A stretch of DNA of 51,987 nucleotides from Flammeovirgaceae bacterium BBD 1991-12 (GCA_001657315.1 LYSV01000029.1:1-51987); one strand, 5' to 3'. Positions 7,508 to 16,687 are shown, numbered from the stretch's first letter. Numbers and translations: made by a program. The notes: a model not told the origin generated them from the letters alone.

Positions 7508-8566
7508 ATGACGAATAACAAGAAATTTACCCCTGCCGGTAAGTGGTGCATACGATTCTTTACGATAATACTGTGCGCCCTTCCGTTCACTGTTTTTTCA
7601 CAGGGCAGGCTCCATGTTGCAGAGTTAGGCGATTACACGCTGGAAAACGCTCAGGTGATAAAAGATTGCAAGCTTGGCTTCAGAACATTTGGCAAGTTAA
7701 ATGAAGCACGGTCCAACGCCATTCTATTTCCCACCTGGTACGGTGGTACCAGCGAAAATCTTGTTTCCTACATAGGAGACGACCAGATGCTTGACTCTAC
7801 ACGGTATTTTATCATTGCCGTTGATGCTTTTGGTGACGGTATTTCCTCCTCTCCTTCCAACAGCAAGGCCCAGCCCGGTAAAGAATTTCCGGAATTTACC
7901 ATCGGGGACATGGTGCGCTCCCAACATAAGCTGCTGACGGAACAACTGGGGATAGATCATCTTCATGCTGTAACCGGAATATCCATGGGAGCTCTGCAAA
8001 CCTACCAGTGGATGGTGAGTTATCCCGATTTTGTAGATCATGCCATTCCGATTGTAGGTACGCCGCAGCTCACCAGCTATGATCTGCTGCATCTGGAAAC
8101 CTTTACAAGAATACTGGGAGCTTGTGAAGTTAATGAAAGAGAGTGTAGCGATGCCAGTACCCTTGCTCTTATGCTGGAATATGTAGTAGGCATGACACCG
8201 GAATTCACCGCTGCAAGGACAGCCCCCTCCGAATTCGGGAAACTACTTCAAACCATTACAAAGCAATCAAAGGCGTATGACGCTCTGGACCTGCTGAGGC
8301 AGATGCAGGCGATAAAAAACTATGACCTGACGTTAAGCCCAGGGATTGATACACCTGAAGCAGCACTAAGCGTTTTTAAGGGAGAGTCGCTGATCATTGT
8401 TGCGGAAAAGGATAACATGCTTTATTCACCGCCAGGCATTATCGTGGCAGGGCAAATTGGAGCGGATGTTCTTTCTCTGGACTCTAACTGTGGACACTAT
8501 GCCTTCTCCTGCGAAAAAGATAAATTCAGCCCAAGGGTAAGAGAATTTCTTCTGGATGGTGATTGA
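7508..8566 (+). CDS. Secreted alpha/beta hydrolase related to homoserine acetyltransferase
   Basis: About 352 residues from the ATG at 7508. I prefer this over an upstream ATG in the same frame (7454) because it yields a normal signal peptide, with a basic start and a hydrophobic core ending TVFSQG. The catalytic triad of the MetX-type hydrolases is visible: nucleophile in [12 protein letters not shown], Asp in IVAEKDNML, His in NCGHYAF; the TWYGGTSEN motif is also MetX-like. Cytoplasmic MetX makes O-acetylhomoserine, so an exported version is unlikely to serve methionine synthesis and may be an esterase or peptidase-like hydrolase. It stands alone, convergent with the beta-CASP gene. Confidence 0.85.
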   Translation: MTNNKKFTPAGKWCIRFFTIILCALPFTVFSQGRLHVAELGDYTLENAQVIKDCKLGFRTFGKLNEARSNAILFPTWYGGTSENLVSYIGDDQMLDSTRYFIIAVDAFGDGISSSPSNSKAQPGKEFPEFTIGDMVRSQHKLLTEQLGIDHLHAVTGISMGALQTYQWMVSYPDFVDHAIPIVGTPQLTSYDLLHLETFTRILGACEVNERECSDASTLALMLEYVVGMTPEFTAARTAPSEFGKLLQTITKQSKAYDALDLLRQMQAIKNYDLTLSPGIDTPEAALSVFKGESLIIVAEKDNMLYSPPGIIVAGQIGADVLSLDSNCGHYAFSCEKDKFSPRVREFLLDGD

Positions 8567-8592
8567 GGTTGGTTCAGGCTCCTCCCGGGTAT

Positions 8593-8613
8593 CCCCGTTA
8601 TGGGTCTACGGGG
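8593..8613. terminator. Short hairpin between convergent genes
   Basis: CCCCGT (8593-8598) pairs with ACGGGG (8608-8613) around a 9-nt loop, within the 51-nt gap between two convergent genes. The flanking CTCCC and GGGAG could extend it imperfectly. No T-run follows on either strand, so it is only a candidate bidirectional terminator. Confidence 0.3.
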
Positions 8614-8617
8614 GGAG

Positions 8618-10009
8618 TCAGACAAACTTTTCTGCCTCTTTTAATGTGAAACTTTCCCCATGGATAGGTATGGTCACGTCAGTTATCCCATGGTGATGCA
8701 GCGATTGTTTAAAATTCTCCATTGACTCTGCCTCACCATGTACCAGGAATACTGCCTTTAACCTGTCCTTGTCCTGTGTCCTGAAAAAATCCAGCAGATC
8801 GTTATAATCGCCATGTCCGCTAAGCACATCTGTGCTGATGATCCTCGCATTTACCCGAAGCTCTTCCTCAAGGCTCCTGACGGTTTTCAGGCCGTCTATC
8901 AATCGCCGGCCCAGCGTACCCTCTGCACAGTAGCCTATAAAGAGTATGGTGCAATAGCTGTTTTCAAGATTTCTTAAAATATGATCTTCGGACTTGCCTC
9001 CTTTCACCATGCCGGAAGAGGTGATCACAATACAGGGCTCGTGATAGTTATCTATCTCCTCGGCGCTGTTCATATCACTGAGATAGATTAGATTATCAAA
9101 GCCAAAAAGGGAGCCATGCTGCTGCTGGAAGTCTCCGGCCTCTCCATTCATGTATTCCACAAAGTCCTGATATACCTGTGTGCTCTTCCTCGCCAGTGGG
9201 CTGTCAGTAAAAATCCTGATAGGAGGCAATTTTCCTGTAGCCTGCAGCCTATGCAGGATGTATAATAAGGTTTGTGTACGACCTACACTGAAAGATGGGA
9301 TGATCAACCGGCCAGGGATATCTACGCAAGAATCGTGAATGATAGTGCTCAGAATTTTCTCAGGATCCTTATCCTTATGGGAACGCATGCCGTAGGTAGT
9401 CTCACAGATCACATAATCGGCTGCTGGTATCGGTTTGGGGTCTTGTAGCAGAGGATAATTACTTCTGCCAATATCTCCTGAAAACACAATGGTATGTTCA
9501 CTGGTCTCGAGTATGATGTGTGCAGCACCCAGCAGATGGCCGGCGGTACGGAAATAAAAGGACACCTGATCATTCAGCACTGTTTTTTGCTCAAAATCAA
9601 TGGGCTGGAAGTAATCCAGGCACAACTGTACCTCACGGGGGCCGTAGAAGTCGGGTCTCGTTTTCCTTTTGCGGCCTCCGGCCTTTTTCATATTAATACG
9701 TGCAGCATCAAAAAGCAACAGCCGTGTGAGGTGGTAGGTAGCATATGTACAATAGATCATCCCTTCAAAACCCTCCTTTACGATGAGGGGTATCAGGCCG
9801 GAATGATCTATATGGGCATGAGTGAGTAAAAGTACGTCAATCGTTTTGGGGTCGAAATCAAAAGGGTTAGGATGCTCGTCTTCGTCACGAGTCTCCATGT
9901 CTATGCCACAATCGATCAGTATCCTGAAATCATGGTATTCAAGCAGGAACTTGCTTCCCGTTACCTGCTGCGTAGCCCCCAAAAACTGTAAGGTGTTATT
10001 CATCTCCAC
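8618..10009 (-). CDS. Beta-CASP metallo-beta-lactamase-fold ribonuclease
   Basis: A 463-residue protein of the CPSF73-like group. Zinc motifs run HAHIDHSG (H64, H66, D68, H69), AGHLLGAAH (H158 and following) and SGDIGR (D179). The beta-CASP cap follows with CETTYG (motif A near 203), IIPSFSVGRTQ, and SGHGDYNDL (motif C) near the C-terminus. These bacterial/archaeal enzymes process or degrade RNA; the substrate is not known for this subgroup. The ATG at 10009 puts the first strand at residues 6-10, as usual. It is monocistronic. Confidence 0.92.
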   Translation of the reverse strand: MEMNNTLQFLGATQQVTGSKFLLEYHDFRILIDCGIDMETRDEDEHPNPFDFDPKTIDVLLLTHAHIDHSGLIPLIVKEGFEGMIYCTYATYHLTRLLLFDAARINMKKAGGRKRKTRPDFYGPREVQLCLDYFQPIDFEQKTVLNDQVSFYFRTAGHLLGAAHIILETSEHTIVFSGDIGRSNYPLLQDPKPIPAADYVICETTYGMRSHKDKDPEKILSTIIHDSCVDIPGRLIIPSFSVGRTQTLLYILHRLQATGKLPPIRIFTDSPLARKSTQVYQDFVEYMNGEAGDFQQQHGSLFGFDNLIYLSDMNSAEEIDNYHEPCIVITSSGMVKGGKSEDHILRNLENSYCTILFIGYCAEGTLGRRLIDGLKTVRSLEEELRVNARIISTDVLSGHGDYNDLLDFFRTQDKDRLKAVFLVHGEAESMENFKQSLHHHGITDVTIPIHGESFTLKEAEKFV

Positions 10010-10183
10010 TGGTCTGCTACCCCTTCTTCCGTAAGATGCACAAAAATAGTATTTATCGATGAGTAGTGCTATGCGAATAGCTTCATTTACAGTATCGTAC
10101 CCCTTACTAGAAGCATATTTTTACATCACGAACAAAAAAATCCATATCAAGGTTATCCCTGTAAGGCATATAGAACATTCACA

Positions 10184-10432
10184 ATGACCTGTATATCAAA
10201 TAAAAGGACCTATCTGTCTAAAGAGCAGGCTGAGGAGGCTCTTATAGAGCACCATATCCATTTTGATCATAGCGAAGGACAAGGCCCAGTAAACTTCTAT
10301 CCGTGCGGGTTATGCAATGGCTGGCACTTTACAAGCAAGGGGCCTGTAGCGGGAATACTGAAATCCGGTGAAGTCAAAAAACGAATAACAAGAGAAAAAC
10401 TGGCCCGCGACTGGGAGAGAAAACTAAGGTAA
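10184..10432 (+). CDS. Small conserved protein with a CxxC ... WHxT motif
   Basis: An 82-residue protein of the type MxCISxKxxYLxxEQAEEAL, found in Bacteroidota as short uncharacterised proteins. C41 and C44 in YPCGLCNGWHFTSKG plus the histidine may form a small metal site of the kind seen in short nucleic-acid-binding zinc ribbons, although a second Cys pair is lacking. The C-terminus is basic and helical. There is no signal peptide. It sits alone between the beta-CASP gene and the MaoC gene; function unknown. Confidence 0.7.
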   Translation: MTCISNKRTYLSKEQAEEALIEHHIHFDHSEGQGPVNFYPCGLCNGWHFTSKGPVAGILKSGEVKKRITREKLARDWERKLR

Positions 10433-10537
10433 AGTGCCTGTGGTCAATACAAAAGGCCCCGGATAGCTTCTGAAAACTTCGCAGTAGGGCTCCACATTTG
10501 GAGAAAATCACTAAATTGCCGCGCAAATCACACACCC

Positions 10538-10999
10538 ATGCCACAACTTGTTATCGGAAGCTTTAAGGAATTTGAACAATATGTAGGGAAAGACCTTGGT
10601 ATATCTGACTGGCTCGAGATCACACAGGAGCAGGTAACACAGTTTGCCGATGCCACACTCGACCACCAGTGGATACATCTGGACCCGGAAAAAGCGAAGG
10701 AGGGTCCTTTTGGTACTACGATTGCACACGGTTATCTCACACTGTCCATAGCACCATACCTCTGGAAGCAAATTGCTGAGATACGCAATCTTAAAATGAT
10801 GATCAACTACGGGATAGAAAAGCTGAAGTTCAACCAGCCGGTAAAAGTAGGCGGGCAGGTGAGGTTAAAGGCCTTTCTCAATTCCCTTATCGACCTCAGG
10901 GGGATCACAAAGGCACAGCTTGATATCACATTGGAGATCAGGGACAATCCCAAGCCGGCCTACACGGCTTCACTGATCTTCCTGTATCATTTTGAATGA
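10538..10999 (+). CDS. MaoC-family (R)-enoyl-CoA hydratase
   Basis: A 153-residue single hot-dog domain. The hydratase-2 motif is present in the form FADATLDHQWIHLDP, giving the catalytic pair D42 and H47, followed by GPFGTTIAHGYLTLSIAP, the characteristic second segment. Enzymes of this type hydrate trans-2-enoyl-CoA to (R)-3-hydroxyacyl-CoA. Length matches the family (about 150), and the start MPQLVIGSFKEFEQYVGKDL is also typical. No neighbouring fatty-acid genes are present to narrow the pathway. Confidence 0.92.
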   Translation: MPQLVIGSFKEFEQYVGKDLGISDWLEITQEQVTQFADATLDHQWIHLDPEKAKEGPFGTTIAHGYLTLSIAPYLWKQIAEIRNLKMMINYGIEKLKFNQPVKVGGQVRLKAFLNSLIDLRGITKAQLDITLEIRDNPKPAYTASLIFLYHFE

Positions 11000-11077
11000 T
11001 CTAAGACGAAAAAAAAATCTGGTGACCTTGTGATGTTTAGTCCGTTTTGGAGACTAATATGTTAAAACAAGATCACT

Positions 11078-11572
11078 TTGAAAGAGCAGTTCGTCAGGAT
11101 AGTTCAGGAGAACATCGGCATCATCAACAGTCTTTGCCGCGCATGGTACCGGCATGAAGAAGACAGAAATGACGCCCGACAGGATATTATTCTGCAACTC
11201 TGGAAATCCTTCCCTTCTTTTAGACACGAGGCAGGCATTGGTACCTGGATATACAGGGTAGGTCTGAATACGATCCTTTCAGGGCGAAGAAAAGCCAAAA
11301 GAAGCCCAAAAAGTGAGCCCCTGGAAGACCATAGACTTGCCGACCGCACGATCCGGATTGCCTTTGATGATGAAGTACAGCTACTGGAGCAGATCACAAG
11401 CTCCCTCAGGGATGATGACAAGGCGCTGTTGATATTGCACCTGGAAGGTTATCAGCATCATGAAATAGCCACTATACTGGGCATGAAGTATTCGAACGTA
11501 AGTACACGACTGAACAGGATCAGGGCATACCTGAGAAAAAAGTATAAATACAAAGCACATGAACCTGAATAA
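11078..11572 (+). CDS. ECF-type RNA polymerase sigma factor
   Basis: A 164-residue sigma-70 family protein. Region 2 covers about 8-75 (NDARQDIILQLWKSF, FRHEAGIGTWIYRVGLNT) and region 4 about 105-155 (HHEIATILGMKYSNVSTRLN helix-turn-helix). The start is TTG at 11078, because a TAA lies five codons upstream in frame and no ATG or GTG is available near it. The 3' end overlaps the next gene, a small membrane protein, by 14 nt; that pairing suggests an anti-sigma-like partner. The lgt gene follows, so the run may link sigma control to envelope lipoprotein maturation. Confidence 0.88.
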   Translation: MKEQFVRIVQENIGIINSLCRAWYRHEEDRNDARQDIILQLWKSFPSFRHEAGIGTWIYRVGLNTILSGRRKAKRSPKSEPLEDHRLADRTIRIAFDDEVQLLEQITSSLRDDDKALLILHLEGYQHHEIATILGMKYSNVSTRLNRIRAYLRKKYKYKAHEPE

Positions 11573-11744
11573 CTTAAAAGATGCGTGGGCATATCTCAAG
11601 ATCCGGAATTCCATGTATACCATGGCGGCAGATGAGATCCTTTACATCATTGAAAGAGAGGATGATCGCATCAGTCTAGGCAAAAGAATGCTGATGGATG
11701 CCCTGATCGGAATGTTTTTATTGCTTCTTACACAAAGTAGCTAG
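11559..11744 (+). CDS. Small membrane protein, possible anti-sigma partner
   Basis: A 61-residue protein beginning MNLNNLKDAWAYLKIRNSM, with a C-terminal hydrophobic segment (about 43-58). Short proteins of this shape follow ECF sigma genes in several Cytophagales as I recall them, so it may be complete and not a truncated anti-sigma factor. The N-terminal helix would face the cytoplasm and could bind the sigma factor. Its ATG lies inside the sigma gene (14-nt overlap), and its stop precedes the likely lgt start by only 7 nt. The role is inferred from context alone. Confidence 0.6.
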   Translation: MNLNNLKDAWAYLKIRNSMYTMAADEILYIIEREDDRISLGKRMLMDALIGMFLLLLTQSS

Positions 11745-11751
11745 CCAGCCC

Positions 11752-12570
11752 CTGGAAAGCTCCTTTATCATATGGGACGTTGATCCTCAGGTATTCTCAT
11801 CTTTCGAACATTTAAGGTGGTATGGTCTGTGCTGGGCCGTTGGGCTTATTCTGGGTTACTGCGTAATGCACCATATTTACAAAAAGGAAGAGGTTGCCAT
11901 CCATCGCCTGGATCAACTCACCCTGTACCTGCTCCTGGGCGTGATCGCAGGCGCCAGATTGGGTCACATTCTTTTCTATTATCCACTATACTATCTGGAA
12001 AGGCCGGTGGAGATATTACCTTTCAGGCTGGAGCCGGAATTTCACTTCACCGGGCTTGCTGGTCTGGCCAGTCATGGTGGGGTGGCAGGAGCAGTGATCG
12101 CATTATTTCTCTGCTGCCGTAAAGATCACAAAGGCTTTTTATGGATATCCGACCGAACAGTGATAGCAGGAGCGCTGCTGGGTAGTTTCATCAGGATAGG
12201 GAACCTCATGAATTCGGAAATTCTGGGAAAAGGAACAGATGCAGGCTGGGCATTTGTTTTCACCCGGGCGGACAATATTCCACGGCATCCTGCTCAGCTC
12301 TATGAGGCAGCAGGCTACCTGCTTACCTTCATAGTACTCTTTGCCATGTGGAAGTCACCGAAAACAAAACCTCCCGGATTTATATTCGGATCATGTCTGG
12401 TCCTTGTTTTTGTTCAGAGATTTGTCATTGAGTTCCTCAAAACAGATCAGGTCCCTTTCGAGGCTTCACTACCCATCAATATGGGGCAGATACTGAGTAT
12501 ACCACTGATCATAACAGGGCTGATCATAATTGTCATAAGCCATCGCCACGCCCGCTCAGGTTTTCATTAG
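11752..12570 (+). CDS. lgt: Prolipoprotein diacylglyceryl transferase, non-standard start
   Basis: About 272 residues, an integral membrane enzyme that transfers diacylglycerol from phosphatidylglycerol to the lipobox cysteine of prolipoproteins. Motifs: IIWDVDPQVF and LRWYGLCWAVGL at the N-terminus, GLASHGGVAGA in the centre, IRIGNLMNSEILG (Lgt signature), then RHPAQLYEA and a final QILSIP. The first ATG in frame (11866) would remove the conserved N-terminal block, which is clearly encoded upstream. Between the in-frame stop at 11704 and that block there is no ATG, GTG or TTG; CTG at 11752 is the best available start. An unusual initiator, a frameshift from the preceding small gene, or a sequence error are the options. 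Confidence 0.88.
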   Translation: MESSFIIWDVDPQVFSSFEHLRWYGLCWAVGLILGYCVMHHIYKKEEVAIHRLDQLTLYLLLGVIAGARLGHILFYYPLYYLERPVEILPFRLEPEFHFTGLAGLASHGGVAGAVIALFLCCRKDHKGFLWISDRTVIAGALLGSFIRIGNLMNSEILGKGTDAGWAFVFTRADNIPRHPAQLYEAAGYLLTFIVLFAMWKSPKTKPPGFIFGSCLVLVFVQRFVIEFLKTDQVPFEASLPINMGQILSIPLIITGLIIIVISHRHARSGFH

Positions 12571-12772
12571 GCCCGGTATGCTTTGGAATAATCTCCGGTT
12601 CACAGAGTGTCTTGTGCCGGGGCCTGTTTTTCCTCTGATCCCTTTAAATTTTAGTAGATATAAACTCCTGATTCGTAGTTGAATAAGCTTGCTATGTTGA
12701 TTTTATGATTTTGAGCCCAATATCAGCACCAAAAACATCGTACTAGTAGAGTACTACAAAAAATTTCCCGCT

Positions 12773-13627
12773 ATGAAAAAACTTGTTGTGATCTTACCTA
12801 TGGGCTTGTTGCTCGTCACATTCTCATGTGATGATTCCGCGAATGATGAAAGTGCTCTGGAAGAAAGTGAAATTTCCATAGCCGACTACACCAGGATCAA
12901 TGCTGTCATTTCCGGCCTGGAAGACCTTGGTTTCAGTGAAGTAGAAAGTGAAGGGCTATCCGGCGATAATTCCGGAGGCAGAACTTCCTTTACAAGAGAC
13001 TGTGTCGAATTCACCTTCGACAGACAGGAAGACGGTACCGTTTCCTATACCTACATCTACGATTTTGGTGACGGATGTGAAATCGATGAAATAATGCTGG
13101 ACGGCAGGGTGACCGTTTCCCTTTATCTGAACGAGGAAATGACCTTTGAACAAAGGGTATTGTATGAAGACCTGACAATGGATGAATGGGCTGTGGACGG
13201 AGAAGAAATTACCATTGGAACGTACTCATTCGGTATGGGTGAAGGTGTGGATCTTGCACTTGATTACACTATTGAACAAAACCTGGCTATCACTGCCTGC
13301 GACGGGTCGGACTACGGGATCATGTCGGGTATGGCTTTCAGTATTACAAATGAAAGCAAAACGGTCACTTCTCTGGAGCAGACCATTGAAACCAATGACC
13401 TGACCTACGTTACTACTCTGGAAATCCCTCTCGTACAGGATTTTATCTGTGGCCGAAGAGAAGTCTACACCTATACGCAGGGTGTGATAAAAACAACAGC
13501 AGGCACATCGGAATTCCTATTGGACTATGGCGATGGTGCCTGTGACAATCTGGTGTTTGTAACAGAAAATGATGATACTACGGAAAAAGAAGCCAGTGAG
13601 CTGGTACAGGATGACCTATGTAACTGA
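12773..13627 (+). CDS. Uncharacterised acidic lipoprotein
   Basis: A 284-residue lipoprotein: signal peptide with lipobox ending FSC at residue 19, then a very acidic linker (DDSANDESALEESE). The mature chain is beta-rich with scattered cysteines (near CVEF, GDGCEID, TACDG, ICGRR, GACDN, DLCN), suggesting disulfide-bonded strands on the cell surface or in the periplasm. I do not recognise a domain. It is monocistronic, with about 200 nt of non-coding DNA before it (including GTACT-agtag-AGTAC near 12740) and a strong terminator after it. Confidence 0.8.
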   Translation: MKKLVVILPMGLLLVTFSCDDSANDESALEESEISIADYTRINAVISGLEDLGFSEVESEGLSGDNSGGRTSFTRDCVEFTFDRQEDGTVSYTYIYDFGDGCEIDEIMLDGRVTVSLYLNEEMTFEQRVLYEDLTMDEWAVDGEEITIGTYSFGMGEGVDLALDYTIEQNLAITACDGSDYGIMSGMAFSITNESKTVTSLEQTIETNDLTYVTTLEIPLVQDFICGRREVYTYTQGVIKTTAGTSEFLLDYGDGACDNLVFVTENDDTTEKEASELVQDDLCN

Positions 13628-13654
13628 GACTGACTGACAGCTGTTATTTTGACC

Positions 13655-13711
13655 AGCCACCCTGGGGGTCGGGTTGATCCTTGCGTTCAACCTACCCCTG
13701 GGCTGGCTTTT
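13655..13711 (+). terminator. Strong hairpin terminator after the lipoprotein gene
   Basis: A long GC-rich inverted repeat: AGCCACCCTGGGGGT... on the left and ...TACCCCTGGGCTGGCT on the right, with a loop around 13678-13687, followed by TTTT (13708-13711). It begins 27 nt after the stop codon, exactly where an intrinsic terminator is expected. Confidence 0.8.
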
Positions 13712-13757
13712 ATCCTGAGCTTTTGATCTTATTCATAACGTGTGAGAAGGGCACGTA

Positions 13758-15053
13758 TTATTTTTCGTGGGTCAATCTGTACATAAACAGCGCGGCCCGT
13801 TTGGTAAGTACCGGCAGCCTGTGGAGTTCGCCAAACTCGTCTACAGTGTGGTCCTTGCCGCCACTAAGCCCGAGTCCGTCAATTGCCGCATCCACCAGCC
13901 CTGAGGTAAAGGAAACATCAGCAGCGCCTGCATTAATAGGGTGTACGGGCTCTACCTTTCCGTAGCCAAGGTCTTCACTGACCTTACTGTATACCTCTAA
14001 TAGCTTTTTATTCGCTTCTGAAGGGGCCAGCGGTGGATATCCGGAATCTCCGAAGGTCAGCTGTGCGCTGGTTTTGGGATAGTTTTCCGTAACTATCTGC
14101 TGCATGATCTTCTTTGCCCTCTCCAACTGCTCCCGGGAAACTGCCCTGATATCTCCCCCGACCAGGGCATCTTTGGCTACAACGTTGCTCTTGCCGGAGG
14201 CAGAGCCACCATCACTTCCCGGCTTAAAATCAATTGCTGTTCCGGCCAGCATAAGTCCGGGGTTGAATGTAAGGTATTCTTCAGATGAAAGCCGGGTATA
14301 AAACTCATTCAGTATTCTTGACGCCTCATAAATGGCCCCGGCGCCTATCTTATCTGAAAATATCTGGGAGGAGTGTGCGGCCTTGCCGGTAACCTTCAGC
14401 TCCCATCCTGTAGAGCCCCGGCGTGAAACCACTGCAGTTCTGTAATTGCTATCACCATTCTCAAATCCAATGGCAATATCTGCTCTTTCCGCCGCTTCCG
14501 TGATCGCCTGCTTTGACAGTGCCAGCGGGCTTCCGCTTTTCTCCTCATCTCCGGTCATAACGATCTCAATGCTCATTTCATCCAGTACACCGGCCTCCTT
14601 AAACGCCTGCATAGCGTACAGTATGATGACATTTCCACCTTTCATGTCCACCACCCCCGGGCCTTTCATGATCGTATCATTCACCATTACATATTCCTGA
14701 TTGGGGCTGTCCGGCTCAAATACTGTATCCAAATGCCCAATCAGTAACAGCCGTGGACCATTTCCACTACCTTCATGAACAGCCACCAGATGTCCCGCAC
14801 GGTTAAAGGTCTTGCCCTCCACCCACGTGGTTTTGAAGCCAAGGGCATCAAACTTTTCACGAAAAACTGCTCCTACCTGCCGTACCCCTGACAGATTCAT
14901 GGTGCCGCTGTTGATGTTGACCACCTCTTTGAGCAGGGCGACGGCATTTTCGTTATGCTTGTCCACTGAACGGACCATCTTTTTTTCTACACGGGAGATC
15001 TGCGCAGTGAGGACCAGCGGAAACAGAAGGAGCAAAACAGAAAGGGTTTTCAT
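13758..15053 (-). CDS. Secreted M20-family metallopeptidase (glutamate carboxypeptidase-like)
   Basis: A 431-residue protein with a signal peptide (ending LVLTAQ near 18). Zinc-site motifs of the M20 family are complete: IGHLDTVFEP, GPGVVDMKGGN and MTGDEEKSGS. The dimerisation lid follows (GKAAHSSQI) and the C-terminal HPINAGAADVSF and GGKDHTVDE supply the last ligands. The closest pattern is carboxypeptidase G2 / glutamate carboxypeptidase, which removes C-terminal glutamate from peptides or folates. It is monocistronic, in the periplasm or secreted, and is divergent from the SemiSWEET gene. Confidence 0.9.
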   Translation of the reverse strand: MKTLSVLLLLFPLVLTAQISRVEKKMVRSVDKHNENAVALLKEVVNINSGTMNLSGVRQVGAVFREKFDALGFKTTWVEGKTFNRAGHLVAVHEGSGNGPRLLLIGHLDTVFEPDSPNQEYVMVNDTIMKGPGVVDMKGGNVIILYAMQAFKEAGVLDEMSIEIVMTGDEEKSGSPLALSKQAITEAAERADIAIGFENGDSNYRTAVVSRRGSTGWELKVTGKAAHSSQIFSDKIGAGAIYEASRILNEFYTRLSSEEYLTFNPGLMLAGTAIDFKPGSDGGSASGKSNVVAKDALVGGDIRAVSREQLERAKKIMQQIVTENYPKTSAQLTFGDSGYPPLAPSEANKKLLEVYSKVSEDLGYGKVEPVHPINAGAADVSFTSGLVDAAIDGLGLSGGKDHTVDEFGELHRLPVLTKRAALFMYRLTHEK

Positions 15054-15150
15054 AGTGCTAAATTTTCCTGATTTTAGTGAATTATCAGTTATTTGACAAT
15101 AGTTTTCCTGTATCCGATGGAATCAAGACAGGGAATAAATTGAGAGTTTT

Positions 15151-15408
15151 ATGAATTGGATAGAAATAGCAGGACATTCAGGCGCTTTACTGAGCAGCAT
15201 CACCTTTATACCGCAGGTTTATAAAGCATGGCAGACAAAAAGTGTCGGGGACCTTAGCCTTGTCATGATGTTTATCATATTTACCAGTACCATTGTCTGG
15301 CTGATCTACGGTATAGCCCTGGAGCTGTGGCCCGTAATAGTGGCCAATGCTATCATATGCCTTCTAAGTGTGACCCTGATCTATTTCAAGTTTACCTTTA
15401 ACAGGTAA
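15151..15408 (+). CDS. SemiSWEET sugar transporter
   Basis: An 85-residue protein with three transmembrane helices (about 4-22, 36-55 and 60-80), one MtN3/saliva unit. The PQ-loop FIPQVYKAWQTKS (20-32) and the later IVWLIYGI are the recognisable family motifs. SemiSWEETs dimerise to form a facilitative sugar pore. The ATG at 15151 gives the usual N-terminus. The gene stands alone between the M20 peptidase and ypdA. Confidence 0.93.
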   Translation: MNWIEIAGHSGALLSSITFIPQVYKAWQTKSVGDLSLVMMFIIFTSTIVWLIYGIALELWPVIVANAIICLLSVTLIYFKFTFNR

Positions 15409-15580
15409 ATGCAGGTGACTATCGCTGGGATAAAAAAAGGGAAGCGGCCCTTGGCCACCCCCCTAAACTTAAACGAAACCTATCTATTTTGATCTTCAGC
15501 GTATTCCCATCAAGGTTTAATGAACCTTTTGAACTAATATTGTTGTATAGAATACTTAGGGTAATACAAAAGGTTACACC

Positions 15581-16561
15581 ATGTATGATGTAATAGTTAT
15601 AGGGGCCGGGCCGATAGGCCTTGCATGTGGCATAGAGGCCAAAAAAGCGGGGCTGAGTTATGTGATAATAGATAAGGGCTGTCTGGTAAACTCCATCTAC
15701 AACTACCCGCTCAACATGACCTTTTTTTCTACTTCTGAAAGGCTGGAGATCGGAGATGTACCCTTTATCTCCCACGGGAACAAACCCAACCGGTTTGAAG
15801 CCCTCGAATATTACCGCAGGGTAGCTTCCAACTGGGCCCTAAAGGTAAAGCTGTATGAAAAAGTAACTGAGGTGAACTCCTCGGCTGAAGGTTTTGAGCT
15901 TCGAACAGACCGCGGCACCTATACTACCCGAACTGTAGTACTGGCTACAGGGTTCTACGACTACCCGTACATGATGGATGTACCCGGTGAGGATCTTCCC
16001 AAAGTCCGGCATTACTATGACGAGCCTCATCCGTATTTCGGTCAGAAAGTAATAGTGGTAGGCGCTGCTAACTCCGCAGTGGATGTAGCGCTGGAAACCT
16101 ACCGAAAGGGTGCCGATGTAACCATGGTGGTACGTGAGCCGGCCTTGCTGGATTCTGTGAAGTACTGGGTAAAACCTGATATTGAGAACCGGATCAACGA
16201 GGGCTCTATCAAGGCTTACTTCAACTCAGAAATAGTAGCCATACGTAAGTATGAGGCGGATATCATCACACCTGAAGGAGGCATGACGCTTGAGAATGAT
16301 TTCGTTCTGGCCATGACCGGATACAAACCCAATTTTGAACTTATGGAGTCCATGGGCATCCGGTTTCATGACGATGAGTTCCATACGCCCGTGTATAATG
16401 AAGAAACCCAGGAAACCAATGTGAAAGGCATTTATCTGGCAGGGGTGGTTTGCGGAGGTCTGAAAACCAACAAGTGGTTCATCGAAAATTCAAGGATACA
16501 TGCTGAAGTGGTCATGCATTCCATTCAAAAGCAGCTGACCGTAGACTCCGGAGATATCTGA
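15581..16561 (+). CDS. ypdA: YpdA-type flavin disulfide reductase
   Basis: A 326-residue FAD/NAD(P)H oxidoreductase related to thioredoxin reductase. FAD site VIGAGPIGLACGIEA (6-20), then CLVNSIYNYPLNMTFFSTSE and the NAD(P)H site VVGAANSAVDVALE; the C-terminal GIYLAGVVCGG closes the FAD domain. The thioredoxin-reductase CxxC is absent, as in YpdA, which reduces bacillithiol disulfide in Firmicutes and presumably also in Bacteroidota that make bacillithiol. No bacillithiol synthesis genes are visible nearby. Confidence 0.9.
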   Translation: MYDVIVIGAGPIGLACGIEAKKAGLSYVIIDKGCLVNSIYNYPLNMTFFSTSERLEIGDVPFISHGNKPNRFEALEYYRRVASNWALKVKLYEKVTEVNSSAEGFELRTDRGTYTTRTVVLATGFYDYPYMMDVPGEDLPKVRHYYDEPHPYFGQKVIVVGAANSAVDVALETYRKGADVTMVVREPALLDSVKYWVKPDIENRINEGSIKAYFNSEIVAIRKYEADIITPEGGMTLENDFVLAMTGYKPNFELMESMGIRFHDDEFHTPVYNEETQETNVKGIYLAGVVCGGLKTNKWFIENSRIHAEVVMHSIQKQLTVDSGDI

Positions 16562-16630
16562 ATTTGCCAGTGAACGATCATAACAGTGCTTAAGGCGTGA
16601 TATAAAAGTCAGGGTAAAAAAACACCAAAG

Positions 16631-16664
16631 TTTGTTAGGGAGCATCAAAAATGTACTATTTTAG
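16631..16664 (+). promoter_or_regulatory. Possible Bacteroidota-type promoter
   Basis: TTTG at 16631-16634 and TATTTTAG at 16657-16664, separated by 22 nt, approximate the TTTG / TAnnTTTG promoter with one mismatch. The ATG of the cation antiporter follows 23 nt downstream. Confidence 0.3.
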
Positions 16665-16687
16665 GCCCGTCACACGAAGAAGTATCT

